This document shows, piece after piece, positions 18,502-27,901 of a DNA stretch of 64,000 nucleotides. The notes below the pieces were generated by a model, which saw only the letters and a program-made list of their open reading frames with translations, did not search any database and was not told the DNA's origin. The position numbers and the translations under genes are program-made. Source of the stretch: JAUILA01 sp050289805 (GTDB lineage Bacteria > Bacteroidota > Bacteroidia > Cytophagales > Cyclobacteriaceae); assembly GCA_050289805.1 (NCBI GenBank), contig JBNKGL010000012.1:54019-118018 (forward strand), read 5' to 3'. Position 1 is the stretch's first letter. Each line of letters begins with the position of its first letter.

Positions 18502-19413
18502 TCACCAGGTGAGCAGTGCTGCTCCAAAAACTCCGGCACTATCCCCGAGTTTGGGGCGCACAATTTTGGTTTCCAGCCGGTTGTTAAAAGTAAACCTGGC
18601 CGCCGATTCCACACCCCTGTCATAAATATCACTAATATTACCAACGCCGCCCCCGATCACAATTACCTCGGGATCCAGGACATTGATAACCGATGCTATT
18701 CCCTTTCCGAAAAAATATACCAGGCGGTCAATCGTTTTTTCAGCATCTGGATCTTCATTTCTGTTCGCAACGATATCCCTGAGCTTCTTCCTTTCACCTG
18801 AAATGGATTCATAATATTTTTCCAGGGCAGGCCCTGAAATAATTTTCTCGACGCATCCGACATTTCCGCAATAACACGCACCTCCCGAATCATCCAGGAA
18901 ATTATGTCCCCATTCTCCGGCGATACCCTGAAAACCACTGATTACTTTACCATTTACGACAACCCCTCCACCAACACCGGTACCCATGATCACACCGAAA
19001 ACAACCTCTGCTTCATTATTGATTTCCCTTGCTGCTCCGAGCTTTGCTTCAGCCAGTGCAAAGCAATTTGCATCATTTGCCATATCAAACTCTATATTTC
19101 CCCGTCTTTCAAGATCCCGCCATAACGGTTTACCATTCAAATGAATTGAATTGCTGTTTTTTAACAATTGAGTTTGAGGGTCGGTTGTTCCGGGGGTTCC
19201 GATACCAACGCGTTCAGGCTCCAGGCCTGTCTCACTCTTCATTTTTTCAAGCAAGTGCAGAATGCGGCTTACCACATGCTCATACCCTTGATCAGCTTCT
19301 GTATCAATACGGATGCGGCATAAAGGTTCCGTTAAATTTGTCCTCTCCAGAACAACGCCTTCAATTTTTGTTCCTCCAAGATCAATTCCCCAAAGGTGAG
19401 ATTTCCTTGTCAT
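18502..19413 (-). CDS. ROK family sugar kinase (candidate fructokinase)
   Basis: A 303-residue kinase. The ATP phosphate-1 motif is GIDLGGTKIEGVVLE. VGIGTPGTTDP, DMANDANCFALAEAKLGAA (catalytic Asp region) and GVIMGTGVGGGVVVNGK follow. Zinc ligands are in GIAGEWGHN and CYCGNVGCVEKIISGP, the ROK CxCGxxGCxE signature. ROK kinases phosphorylate glucose, fructose, GlcNAc or others. It is the last gene of the operon, 17 bp after amylosucrase, whose product is free fructose, so fructokinase is the most likely role. The specificity is inference from the neighbour. Confidence 0.93.
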   Translation of the reverse strand: MTRKSHLWGIDLGGTKIEGVVLERTNLTEPLCRIRIDTEADQGYEHVVSRILHLLEKMKSETGLEPERVGIGTPGTTDPQTQLLKNSNSIHLNGKPLWRDLERRGNIEFDMANDANCFALAEAKLGAAREINNEAEVVFGVIMGTGVGGGVVVNGKVISGFQGIAGEWGHNFLDDSGGACYCGNVGCVEKIISGPALEKYYESISGERKKLRDIVANRNEDPDAEKTIDRLVYFFGKGIASVINVLDPEVIVIGGGVGNISDIYDRGVESAARFTFNNRLETKIVRPKLGDSAGVFGAALLTW

Positions 19414-19430
19414 GGCTCATGTAAATTAAT

Positions 19431-21374
19431 TTAAACACTCTTTTTTAACCAGAGGATGTCATATGGCTTTAAAATGAACCCCTGTTCATTGATGGCAGGC
19501 GGCTGCCCGGTGAGGCAATCGATCAATCCGTGCAAATCCATCCGTAGATAGTGAAGTATGCCGGTATTCACAATTTGATCATGTTCCGAAAGATTTGCAA
19601 GTACCAGCAGTTTATAATCTTCCTTTCCTTTTCTCGAAAACGACAGTACGTGTTCGTTTGAAGTTTCTACCATTTCATGGTTTCCATGATCAGCCAGCAT
19701 TTTTTCCTTGGACCTCACACGGATCTGATGCTGAATCCCGTGAAATACCCTGCCCTCATCGGAAAGTGGATCATGGCGCTTTTCAGCACGATCCCATTGA
19801 ATAATTGGCCTGTGCACCCAGCGGTTGTCATCCATTTTATCAGGCTCCCTGAGGAATGAGTAGTCGTTGACTGTGGCCAGCTCATCTCCATAGTACAGCA
19901 TTGGAATTCCGCCCCAGCTCATTATTACACCATGCATCATCAAAATCCTTCGAATGGCGAGATCAGAAAGTTCTGTGTCGTTCAACTCATTCGCTGCCTC
20001 CAACCCGGCAAGGGAAGCGAGGCTCCCTGAAATCCTTGCATCATTCGTCTTCGGATTAACCATAAACGGTAATCCCCGGGCGAATGTACCTTCAAACTTT
20101 CCTGTGTAAAAGTTTACCATGAATTCCCTGTGTGGCATGGGTGAAAACCCCGACAACTCTATGTGACGGTTGTCGTAGCCAAGACCGATATCATCATGAC
20201 AACGCAGGTAATTGATCCAGGTGGTTCCTTCAGGCTTTGGCGGAATATCACGTACAGCATGGTATAACACCTTATTACTCCGGGTCGCCACAGCATCCCA
20301 AAGAAGCGCCATCAGGCTGGCATTGTATGCCATATCACATTCGTTACTCCAGACATCACTTTCACCAAAGTATTTCATGATCTCCTGGGGTGCAACAATA
20401 GCTTCCGCCAGGAAAGCAACTCCCGGTGCTACGATCTGGGTACATATTTTAAATAATTTTAGGATGGCATGCGCCATCGGAAGATTTTGCGAATTCGTTC
20501 CCATCTGTTTCCACAAAAATGCAACCGCATCCAGCCTGAATATATCCACACCCCAGTTCGCCTGGTAGAGAAGGATGTCCAGCATTTCCCTGAACACATC
20601 TGGATTGGTGTAATTCAGATCCCATTGATAGGAATTGAAAACAGTCATAACCCAGCGTTTCATATCTTCAGACCAGGTAAAGTTCCCAGGTGCATTTTCA
20701 GGGAATACCTCGGGTAAATTCTGTTCAAAAAGTTCCGGAACTGTACGATCCTCAAAAGTGTAATAATAGTTCCGGTATTTCCTGTCACCGGCCTTTGCCT
20801 TCATGGCCCATTCATGTTCATCGGAGGTATGGTTCACCACCAGATCTGCCATCAGGTACATATTTCTTTTATGCATCATTGATGCGAGATGTTTGATATC
20901 CTTATTGGAACCAAACCTCTGATCTACGGTTTTATAATCGCTTACCGCATACCCGCCGTCATTCTTGGTTTTTGGTGACGTGAGAAAAGGCATCAGGTGA
21001 AGCAGGTTCACCGGCAACTCATCAAAATAATCCAGCTTTTCCTCAACCCCCCTGATATTCCCGGCAAACCGATCAATATAAAGCATCATTCCGCAGATAT
21101 CGGAATGCAAATACCAATCGGGATTTCTTTCCCGCTTGTCATCGATTTTTTTAAGTGCTGCAGAGCGTTCGTTATACCTGTCTGCCATTGCCAGAACTAT
21201 CTGGTAGAACTTATTCTCAGCATCGGGATGTTCACCATAAATATGCATGAACACCTCATTGAGGTCCTGAAACAGCAGGGAAAGCCTGAATTCAAATTCC
21301 TCAGAGGAACGACCTGCTTTACGCAACCGGCGTAAAAAACGTCGTAATAATTGAAGTGCGAGTGGGTTGAACAT
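19431..21374 (-). CDS. Amylosucrase-type glycoside hydrolase (GH13_4)
   Basis: A 647-residue enzyme with no signal peptide. The helical N-terminal domain (about 1-90) is typical of amylosucrase. Catalytic residues fall where expected: nucleophile Asp282 in DIFRLDAVAFLWKQMGT, acid Glu324 in VAFLAEAIVAP, and Asp394 in YLRCHDDIGLGYD, very close to the spacing of Neisseria amylosucrase. GH13_4 enzymes either polymerise glucose from sucrose into alpha-glucan with release of fructose, or hydrolyse sucrose; the sequence alone does not separate these. Its ATG overlaps the glpD stop by one base (TGATG), so translation is coupled, and a ROK kinase follows. Confidence 0.9.
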   Translation of the reverse strand: MFNPLALQLLRRFLRRLRKAGRSSEEFEFRLSLLFQDLNEVFMHIYGEHPDAENKFYQIVLAMADRYNERSAALKKIDDKRERNPDWYLHSDICGMMLYIDRFAGNIRGVEEKLDYFDELPVNLLHLMPFLTSPKTKNDGGYAVSDYKTVDQRFGSNKDIKHLASMMHKRNMYLMADLVVNHTSDEHEWAMKAKAGDRKYRNYYYTFEDRTVPELFEQNLPEVFPENAPGNFTWSEDMKRWVMTVFNSYQWDLNYTNPDVFREMLDILLYQANWGVDIFRLDAVAFLWKQMGTNSQNLPMAHAILKLFKICTQIVAPGVAFLAEAIVAPQEIMKYFGESDVWSNECDMAYNASLMALLWDAVATRSNKVLYHAVRDIPPKPEGTTWINYLRCHDDIGLGYDNRHIELSGFSPMPHREFMVNFYTGKFEGTFARGLPFMVNPKTNDARISGSLASLAGLEAANELNDTELSDLAIRRILMMHGVIMSWGGIPMLYYGDELATVNDYSFLREPDKMDDNRWVHRPIIQWDRAEKRHDPLSDEGRVFHGIQHQIRVRSKEKMLADHGNHEMVETSNEHVLSFSRKGKEDYKLLVLANLSEHDQIVNTGILHYLRMDLHGLIDCLTGQPPAINEQGFILKPYDILWLKKSV

Positions 21375-23026
21375 CAGCTAAAATTAGATACTTCGTCGAT
21401 ATTTCTTAGAATTTCCTGAATTTCTTCATTTTTCCTTGAATCATCCCAATTTAATGTATCTGCCATTACATCGGCTATTATTTGATAACCCTCCCGCACG
21501 CTATTAATATCAAAATAAAGTCTTCCGGTCCTTCGGATAAAGAAGTCGGAAAGTGTTCTTGTAAGTTCATAGGCCATGCAGTACTTTGCTTCTGCCACGA
21601 GCAAACCTTCGCCGCCTTTTTTACCCATATCTTTCAAAATCTGCAGAATGGAATCCGACTGTTTTCCATAATTACTGGTGAGGTACCAGGCGTCATAGTC
21701 GGTTAATCCGTAAGGCTCCAGGGCAAGTGCCAATTCCTGCTGATAATGATTAACATCTTCAGGACTGCGGAAAGCCGCCCCTCCAAGCGGTATATGATCA
21801 GTTTGAACATCTGCCAGCTCCGCATCTTCATGTTCCTCCTCAAATTTTTTCGTAAGGATATTAACGATACGTTCGCCCATTTTCCTATATCCGGTCAACT
21901 TTCCTCCTGCCATTGACAGCAAACCACTTTCTGACTCAAAAATCTCATCTTTCCGTGACAATTCAGAAGCAGACTTACCATCCTCATGGATAAGGGGCCG
22001 CAAACCCGCCCAACTACTTACAACATCAGCTAAAGTCAAATGGACAGACGGAAAAGTATTGTTCACTGCCTGCAGCAGGTAATCAACATCTTCAATATTA
22101 GTAATCACATGGTTTTTATCACCTGAATAATCGGTATCTGTTGTTCCAACATAAGTCACCCTGCCCCGTGGAATAGCGAAGATCATCCGACCATCCGGAA
22201 CATCAAAATATACCGCCTGGTGCACCGGAAGCAAGTGATGGGGAATCACGATATGAACCCCTTTTGTGAGGTGAAGCCGTTTTCCTTCGAGGGAATCATC
22301 CTTATCCCGCAATTCATCAACCCATGGACCGGCCGCACTGATTACATAGCGCGCGCTGATATCAAAGAGGTTACCCGTGGCCATATCCCGCACATTTGCA
22401 CCGTTAATGGTACCTTCATCATAGGTAAAATCAAGCACCTGCACGTAATTGATACAATCTGCACCGAAGGCGCAGGCTGTTTTGATTACTTCAACGGTCA
22501 GGCGCGCATCATCGGTTCTGTATTCGGCGTAAATTCCGGAGCCCTCAAGAACTTCCGGGTCGAGCAATGGCTCTTTTTCCAGGGTCTCTTCCTTTGTCAG
22601 CATTTTACGCTGATCGGCACTTTCCACACCCGCCAGCACATCATATACCATCAAACCCAGTGAGGTTGCGAACTTCCCGAATGTGCCCCCCTTAATAAGT
22701 GGCAGCAACATTTTCTCCGATCGCACCAGGTGGGGCGCGAGTTTGTGTACGATTGCTCTTTCACGCCCGACTTCACGAACCAGGGCAATCTCAAATTGCT
22801 TCAGGTACCGCAAACCGCCATGAATCAGTTTGGTTGATCTGCTGCTGGTACCCGATGCAAAGTCATTCATTTCGACAAGCGCAACCGAGAAACCCCTGCT
22901 GGCTGCGTCAAGCGCAATTCCAGCCCCTGTGATTCCTCCCCCGATCACAAGAACATCATAATCACTTGTTTTCAGGTTTTGAATGATCTTATTCCTGTCA
23001 AGTTTGGCTAATTCAATATCAGTCAT
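21374..23026 (-). CDS. glpD: Aerobic glycerol-3-phosphate dehydrogenase
   Basis: A 550-residue flavoprotein oxidising glycerol-3-phosphate to dihydroxyacetone phosphate and feeding the quinone pool. The FAD-binding start is DVLVIGGGITGAGIALDAASRGF, then SGTSSRSTKLIHGGLRYL. Substrate and FAD segments YVGTTDTDYSGD, WAGLRPLI and SMAGGKLTGYRKMGERI are intact. The C-terminal helical domain includes the YCMAYELTRTLSDFFIRRTG segment. It overlaps glpK by 8 bp upstream and amylosucrase by 1 bp downstream, so it is part of one operon. Confidence 0.96.
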   Translation of the reverse strand: MTDIELAKLDRNKIIQNLKTSDYDVLVIGGGITGAGIALDAASRGFSVALVEMNDFASGTSSRSTKLIHGGLRYLKQFEIALVREVGRERAIVHKLAPHLVRSEKMLLPLIKGGTFGKFATSLGLMVYDVLAGVESADQRKMLTKEETLEKEPLLDPEVLEGSGIYAEYRTDDARLTVEVIKTACAFGADCINYVQVLDFTYDEGTINGANVRDMATGNLFDISARYVISAAGPWVDELRDKDDSLEGKRLHLTKGVHIVIPHHLLPVHQAVYFDVPDGRMIFAIPRGRVTYVGTTDTDYSGDKNHVITNIEDVDYLLQAVNNTFPSVHLTLADVVSSWAGLRPLIHEDGKSASELSRKDEIFESESGLLSMAGGKLTGYRKMGERIVNILTKKFEEEHEDAELADVQTDHIPLGGAAFRSPEDVNHYQQELALALEPYGLTDYDAWYLTSNYGKQSDSILQILKDMGKKGGEGLLVAEAKYCMAYELTRTLSDFFIRRTGRLYFDINSVREGYQIIADVMADTLNWDDSRKNEEIQEILRNIDEVSNFS

Positions 23027-24512
23027 CTTCTATCCAGTTCATTGTTCTTTTGACCGCCTTTTGCCATTGTTTATAAAGTTTATCTGCCTGTGCTTTGGAC
23101 ATTTCAGGTTCGAACACAGCATCAAGCTCCCGATATTTCGATATTTCTTTTACCGTCCAGGTCCCACAACCAATTCCTGCCAGGTAGGCCGCGCCCTGTG
23201 CTGTGGATTCGATCACGGCCGGACGCTCCACATTGGCCTGCAAAATATCTGCCTGAAACTGCATGAGGTAATTGTTCGCAACGGCCCCACCATCAACTTT
23301 TAATGATTTTAGCTCATATCCTGCATCCTTCTGCATGGCAATGATGATATCCCGGGTTTGATAGGCGAGTGACTCCAGTGTTGCCTTGACCAGGTGCTTA
23401 TAATTTGTATCCCTGGTAAGACCAAATACAGCCCCCCTGGCATACATATCCCAGTATGGCGCACCCAATCCCACAAATGCAGGAACCATTACAACATCAT
23501 GTGCATCTTTCACTTCTTCTGCCAGTGCTTCACTATCCGAGGCTTTCTTAATGATCTTCAGACCATCCCGCAACCATTGCATGGCTGCACCGGCGATAAA
23601 TACGCTGCCTTCCAGGGCATAACTAATCTTATCTTCCAGGGCAATGCCTACGGTAGTAATCAGACCGTTTTTAGAGATCTCCATCTCAGGACCGATGTTC
23701 ATCAGCATGAAACAACCAGTTCCATAGGTATTTTTGGCCATCCCAGCCTCGAAACATTGCTGTCCGAATAACGCAGCCTGTTGATCCCCGGCAATTCCGT
23801 GTATGGGAATTGTATGGCCTTTGTATTCAAAATCACCAAAATGAGCCGCACTGTGTTTAACATCCGGAAGCAATGCCATAGGTATATTCATTGCCTTTAA
23901 AATGGATTCATCCCATGAGAGATTCTGAATATTGAAGAACATCGTCCGGCTGGCATTCGTAATATCGGTTACATGTTCCTTTCTGCCGCTGAGGTTATAC
24001 ACGAGCCAGCTGTCTATTGTCCCAAACATGAGCTCACCATTTTCAGCTCTTTCCCGTGCTCCTTCCACATGATCTAGGAGCCACATGATCTTGGTAGCTG
24101 AGAAATAGGCATCAATTACAAGGCCCGTTGCATCACGGATTTTCGTCTCAAGTCCCCGTTTTTTCAGTTTCTCACAATAATCCGATGTCCTTGAATCCTG
24201 CCAAACCAATGCATTATGAATTGGTTCACCCGTTTTCCGATCCCATATGAGCGTTGTTTCCCGCTGGTTTGTAATACCGATGGCAGCAATGTCTGAAACA
24301 TTTTCCACATGATGGGCTACCAGGTCTTCAAAGACCTTTAATTGGGTTTTCCATATCTCCATGCCATCATGTTCCACCCAGCCGGCTTTTGGAAAAATTT
24401 GTTCGAATTCCTGTTGCTCAATAGCAACTACATTTGCCGTATGGTCAAAAAGGACGGCACGAGAACTGGTTGTGCCCTGATCGAGCGCAACGATATACTT
24501 TGCTGATTTCAT
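23019..24512 (-). CDS. glpK: Glycerol kinase
   Basis: A 497-residue FGGY kinase, the usual length, making sn-glycerol-3-phosphate. Landmarks are YIVALDQGTTSSRAVLFD, GITNQRETTLIWDRKTG, WLLDHVEGARERAE, GIAGDQQAALFGQQCF, NTYGTGCFMLMN and KVDGGAVANNYLMQFQADIL. It precedes and overlaps glpD. No GlpF channel is visible; the upstream gene is a sodium-linked sugar symporter instead. Confidence 0.97.
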   Translation of the reverse strand: MKSAKYIVALDQGTTSSRAVLFDHTANVVAIEQQEFEQIFPKAGWVEHDGMEIWKTQLKVFEDLVAHHVENVSDIAAIGITNQRETTLIWDRKTGEPIHNALVWQDSRTSDYCEKLKKRGLETKIRDATGLVIDAYFSATKIMWLLDHVEGARERAENGELMFGTIDSWLVYNLSGRKEHVTDITNASRTMFFNIQNLSWDESILKAMNIPMALLPDVKHSAAHFGDFEYKGHTIPIHGIAGDQQAALFGQQCFEAGMAKNTYGTGCFMLMNIGPEMEISKNGLITTVGIALEDKISYALEGSVFIAGAAMQWLRDGLKIIKKASDSEALAEEVKDAHDVVMVPAFVGLGAPYWDMYARGAVFGLTRDTNYKHLVKATLESLAYQTRDIIIAMQKDAGYELKSLKVDGGAVANNYLMQFQADILQANVERPAVIESTAQGAAYLAGIGCGTWTVKEISKYRELDAVFEPEMSKAQADKLYKQWQKAVKRTMNWIEDD

Positions 24513-24534
24513 GTTTTTCTGTCTTTTAGAAAAT

Positions 24535-26223
24535 TTACCAGAACCAGATCACAATGAAGGCCGTCAGTATTAGTAATAACACTGACAGTACCCTGTAGTT
24601 CATATACCAGGGTGTTCCTTTCAACTCTTTAGTTTCCGCTGTGAAAATCCTGCGATTCCACGTCATTTCATCCACCTTTTCAGCAGGCGGTGGTGCACCG
24701 GCATTACTGATAATAAAATTCAGAATGGCACAAATTGCAAACAGCAGGGGAACCTGAAGCAGGAAGTGGATGCCAGTAATTTCTGGTGCAATTCCATTTG
24801 ACTTCATTAAGATGATGATAATGGCGAGCCCATAGGAAAGTAATAAACTATAAAATGCACCATTGGCATTTGCCCGTTTATAGAACAGTCCCATCACAAA
24901 GGTGGCAACGATAGGCGGGGCAATATAGGTAAGTACAAGTTGCAGATATTCCCAAAGTGAAGATGCCACGGTTTCAATCATGGGTGCCCAGGCAGCAGCC
25001 AGAATTACCAGGACAACGGTTGCAATCTGTCCGGCACGAACCAATGCCTTACTGCTCATGGATGGATTAATTTTAGTCACAAAATCCATCGTAATGAGTG
25101 TAGATGCTGAATTCAGGGTTGCCGAAATACTCGACGACATTGCAGCCAGCAAACCGGCGATTACCAATCCAAGAATCCCTGTCGGTAATAATTTATAAAT
25201 GAGCACTGGGTAGGTCATATTCGGACAGTCTTCAAGATTCTCGCAGATAACCGGCATACCGGCGGCATTATCAATTTGATAATTCAGAAAGCTCACATCC
25301 AGGTCATGAAACAAAACAATGGCCATAACACCGGGAATTACCATAATAAAGAGCACCGGCAATTTCAAAAGACCTGCAAATAGTGCGCCCCACCTGCCAT
25401 GATCCAGGTTTTTCGCCGAGAGCACCCGCTGTACCATGAATTGGTTGTTTGCCCAGAAATAAAATCCCAGCAGCGGAACACCGAGAAGCAGCCCAGTCCA
25501 GGGAAGATCGGGATCTGAAGCAGGCTTAACAAGGCTCAATACCTCTTCGGCATTCTTACCCTCCGGTGCCAAAGCGTTTACGCCATCGATCATTCCCTGC
25601 CATCCACCTACTTCAACAAAACAAAAATAGGTAAGTAACATTGATCCGAATATGAGCAGAATGGCCTGTATTACTTCGGTATGGACCACAGAAGAAAGTC
25701 CGCCCGGAATAGTATATGCAGCGGCGGCAAAGGCCAGGAATGATATTATTATCCATGACTCAACTTCCGGAAAAATGATCTTTAAGATCAGATTACCGGC
25801 ATATAATCCCGATGCGGTATCAATGATCACGTTCCCGATGATTGTTATGGTTGAAAAGAGGTATCTCGAACGGGAATCGTACCTGCGTTCCAGGAATTCA
25901 GGCATGGTGTAGACCTTTGAGCGCAGGTAAAATGGAAGGAAGAAAATCGAAAAGAAGACAAGGACAACGGCAGCCATCCATTCATAATTGTACACCGCCA
26001 CATTTGTCTGAAAAGCATCTGAAGCAAGACCAATAAGTGTATTACTTCCAATATTGGCAGCGAAAAGTGAAATTCCGACAATGGGCCAAACCATGTTTCT
26101 GCCGGCCAGGAAATAATCTTCGGAACTTTCCTTTTTTCCCTTTTTGATACCGTACCAAACAATACCAACCAGGTAAACTATTATTATTACCAGGTCAATT
26201 CCACTCAGACCAATACTTTCCAT
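24535..26223 (-). CDS. Sodium:solute symporter, SglT-like sugar type
   Basis: A 562-residue inner-membrane protein with about 14 helices. SSS marks include GIKKGKKESSEDYFLAGRNMVWPIVGISLFAANIGSNTLIGLA (unwound helix 1 sodium and substrate region, shown here only as key stretches), MPEFLERRYDSRSR, GGLSSVVHTEVIQAILL, WANNQFMVQRVLSAKNL and LLAAMSSSISATLNSASTLITMDF (sodium site). The helix 1 and helix 8 patterns match sugar-type SSS members such as Vibrio SglT. It lies between trehalase and glpK in the operon, so import of glucose, galactose or a disaccharide is likely. Confidence 0.92.
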   Translation of the reverse strand: MESIGLSGIDLVIIIVYLVGIVWYGIKKGKKESSEDYFLAGRNMVWPIVGISLFAANIGSNTLIGLASDAFQTNVAVYNYEWMAAVVLVFFSIFFLPFYLRSKVYTMPEFLERRYDSRSRYLFSTITIIGNVIIDTASGLYAGNLILKIIFPEVESWIIISFLAFAAAAYTIPGGLSSVVHTEVIQAILLIFGSMLLTYFCFVEVGGWQGMIDGVNALAPEGKNAEEVLSLVKPASDPDLPWTGLLLGVPLLGFYFWANNQFMVQRVLSAKNLDHGRWGALFAGLLKLPVLFIMVIPGVMAIVLFHDLDVSFLNYQIDNAAGMPVICENLEDCPNMTYPVLIYKLLPTGILGLVIAGLLAAMSSSISATLNSASTLITMDFVTKINPSMSSKALVRAGQIATVVLVILAAAWAPMIETVASSLWEYLQLVLTYIAPPIVATFVMGLFYKRANANGAFYSLLLSYGLAIIIILMKSNGIAPEITGIHFLLQVPLLFAICAILNFIISNAGAPPPAEKVDEMTWNRRIFTAETKELKGTPWYMNYRVLSVLLLILTAFIVIWFW

Positions 26224-26248
26224 ATAGCAGGGTTTTAGTTCATATTCA

Positions 26249-27874
26249 TCATTCTTCTCCCCTCATATTATCCACCATTTCTTTTTCTTCAAATATTTTC
26301 ATCATTGCAAGCGCCACGCCGTTCGTCCAGCCAAATCCATCCTGAAGGGCGTATTCTCCACCACCTGCGAGCAGGCTTATATCCACAACATTATATTTCT
26401 CCATCATTTTACCGGTTGCCTTGAATACTTCCCTATTACGCGAGAGCCATCTTCGCGCACCTTCATTCCCAAGATCATTGTATTCATAGTTATATAATCC
26501 ATTCACAGTGATCCACTGTAATGGAGCCCAGCCGTTTGGCCAGTCCCACTGCTGTCCGGTTTTATTCAGCGTAGTAACAAAACCACCATCTTGTAGAAAC
26601 TCCTTCTCCAGTCGTTCGGTAACTTTCTTGGCCCTGGCCTTATCCGCTACCTTGAAATAAAGAGGAAATGAGGCTGCCAGGGAAAGAACGCCAGTCGGAC
26701 GATCATTCATAAAATCATAATCAATATAAAAACCGGCTTCATTATCCCACAGGTATGTATTGATAGCATCCCTTCTGTCGGAGGCCTTTTCCAGGTAGAA
26801 CATGGCTAATTCCTGGTTGCCCATCCAGTCATACCCCTGGGCAAGTTTCATTTCCATGAAGTACATCAACGAATTCAGGTCAACTGGAATGATGTCGGTT
26901 GTATGTATTGTGGCAATTGAATTTTGATCAGCAAACCATCGCGAGCTAAAATCCCAGCCACTTTCCGCACCCGCTCGGAGATGTCTGAATTTTTCCTCAG
27001 TACCGGATGCTTCATTGCCGGTTGAAAGGATTTCCTTTGCGACAATTACATCTTCTTTAAAAGACTCGGGTCTGGGAAGCGGATAATCATCCCAATAGCG
27101 GTTTAAGATGGTACCATCAGGCATGCGCACAACCCTTTTATGGGATACTTTAGACGCGGACAACTCTTCACTGCCGGACATCCAGAAGTCATACTCCTTT
27201 TGCATTTGAGGGAGAAAAGAGGTATACAGATCCCTGTCCTTGCTGGCCAGCAGCTCCACCATGGCTGAGAAAAATGGCGGCTGAGACCTCCCCAGATAGT
27301 ATGCCCTGTTCCCGTTCGGAATAAATCCAATAGTATCAATAAGATAGGCGAAATTCCGAACCATGTTTTCTGCCAGATCGCGACGACCGGCAACCATCAG
27401 GCCTTCCATTGTAAAAAAACTATCCCAGTAATATATTTCCCTGAACCTTCCGCCAGGAACAACATAGGAATCAGGCAGCGGTATTAAAGAAGAGTATGAA
27501 GAAACTTCATCCGGCTGTCGTGTAAGATGGTCCCAAAGAAGATTAATGTGATCTTTCATGGAACGCGACGTATCCGATTCGAAGGTCGAGAGAACATCGC
27601 CAGGAACTTCGAAATTTTCCTTCACGAACTCTTTCAAATCAAAATTCAACTCCTCTTTACTGATATTGTAGTCAACCAGGATCTCGGAAAGAGGCCTTTT
27701 GGCGGTACAATCAGTAAAAGTCTTTGAATCCGGAAATATGGCTTCCGTTTGTACCTGAATAAAAAGATCCGATTTATAAAATTCGCTCCAGGTAACTTCT
27801 TTTTTATCTTCTTCAGGAGAGGAACAACCCAATAATCCAAGCAAAAACAGTCCAGCGAATTTATATATCTTCAT
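26249..27874 (-). CDS. Trehalase, GH37, lipoprotein
   Basis: A 541-residue exported enzyme that splits trehalose into two glucose molecules. The signal MKIYKFAGLFLLGLLGC ends in the lipobox LLGC. Both trehalase signatures are present: PGGRFREIYYWDSFF and QWDWPNGWAPLQW; RAGAESGWDFSSRW holds the catalytic Asp of the family, and Glu is in GWTNGVALAM/EKYNVVD surroundings. I chose ATG 27874, which gives a clean lipoprotein signal, over the TTG at 27892. As an anchored periplasmic or surface enzyme it would supply glucose to the sodium symporter encoded 26 bp downstream. Confidence 0.94.
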   Translation of the reverse strand: MKIYKFAGLFLLGLLGCSSPEEDKKEVTWSEFYKSDLFIQVQTEAIFPDSKTFTDCTAKRPLSEILVDYNISKEELNFDLKEFVKENFEVPGDVLSTFESDTSRSMKDHINLLWDHLTRQPDEVSSYSSLIPLPDSYVVPGGRFREIYYWDSFFTMEGLMVAGRRDLAENMVRNFAYLIDTIGFIPNGNRAYYLGRSQPPFFSAMVELLASKDRDLYTSFLPQMQKEYDFWMSGSEELSASKVSHKRVVRMPDGTILNRYWDDYPLPRPESFKEDVIVAKEILSTGNEASGTEEKFRHLRAGAESGWDFSSRWFADQNSIATIHTTDIIPVDLNSLMYFMEMKLAQGYDWMGNQELAMFYLEKASDRRDAINTYLWDNEAGFYIDYDFMNDRPTGVLSLAASFPLYFKVADKARAKKVTERLEKEFLQDGGFVTTLNKTGQQWDWPNGWAPLQWITVNGLYNYEYNDLGNEGARRWLSRNREVFKATGKMMEKYNVVDISLLAGGGEYALQDGFGWTNGVALAMMKIFEEKEMVDNMRGEE

Positions 27875-27901
27875 ATACTTTAATATAGGCAAAAGATCCT
27901 T

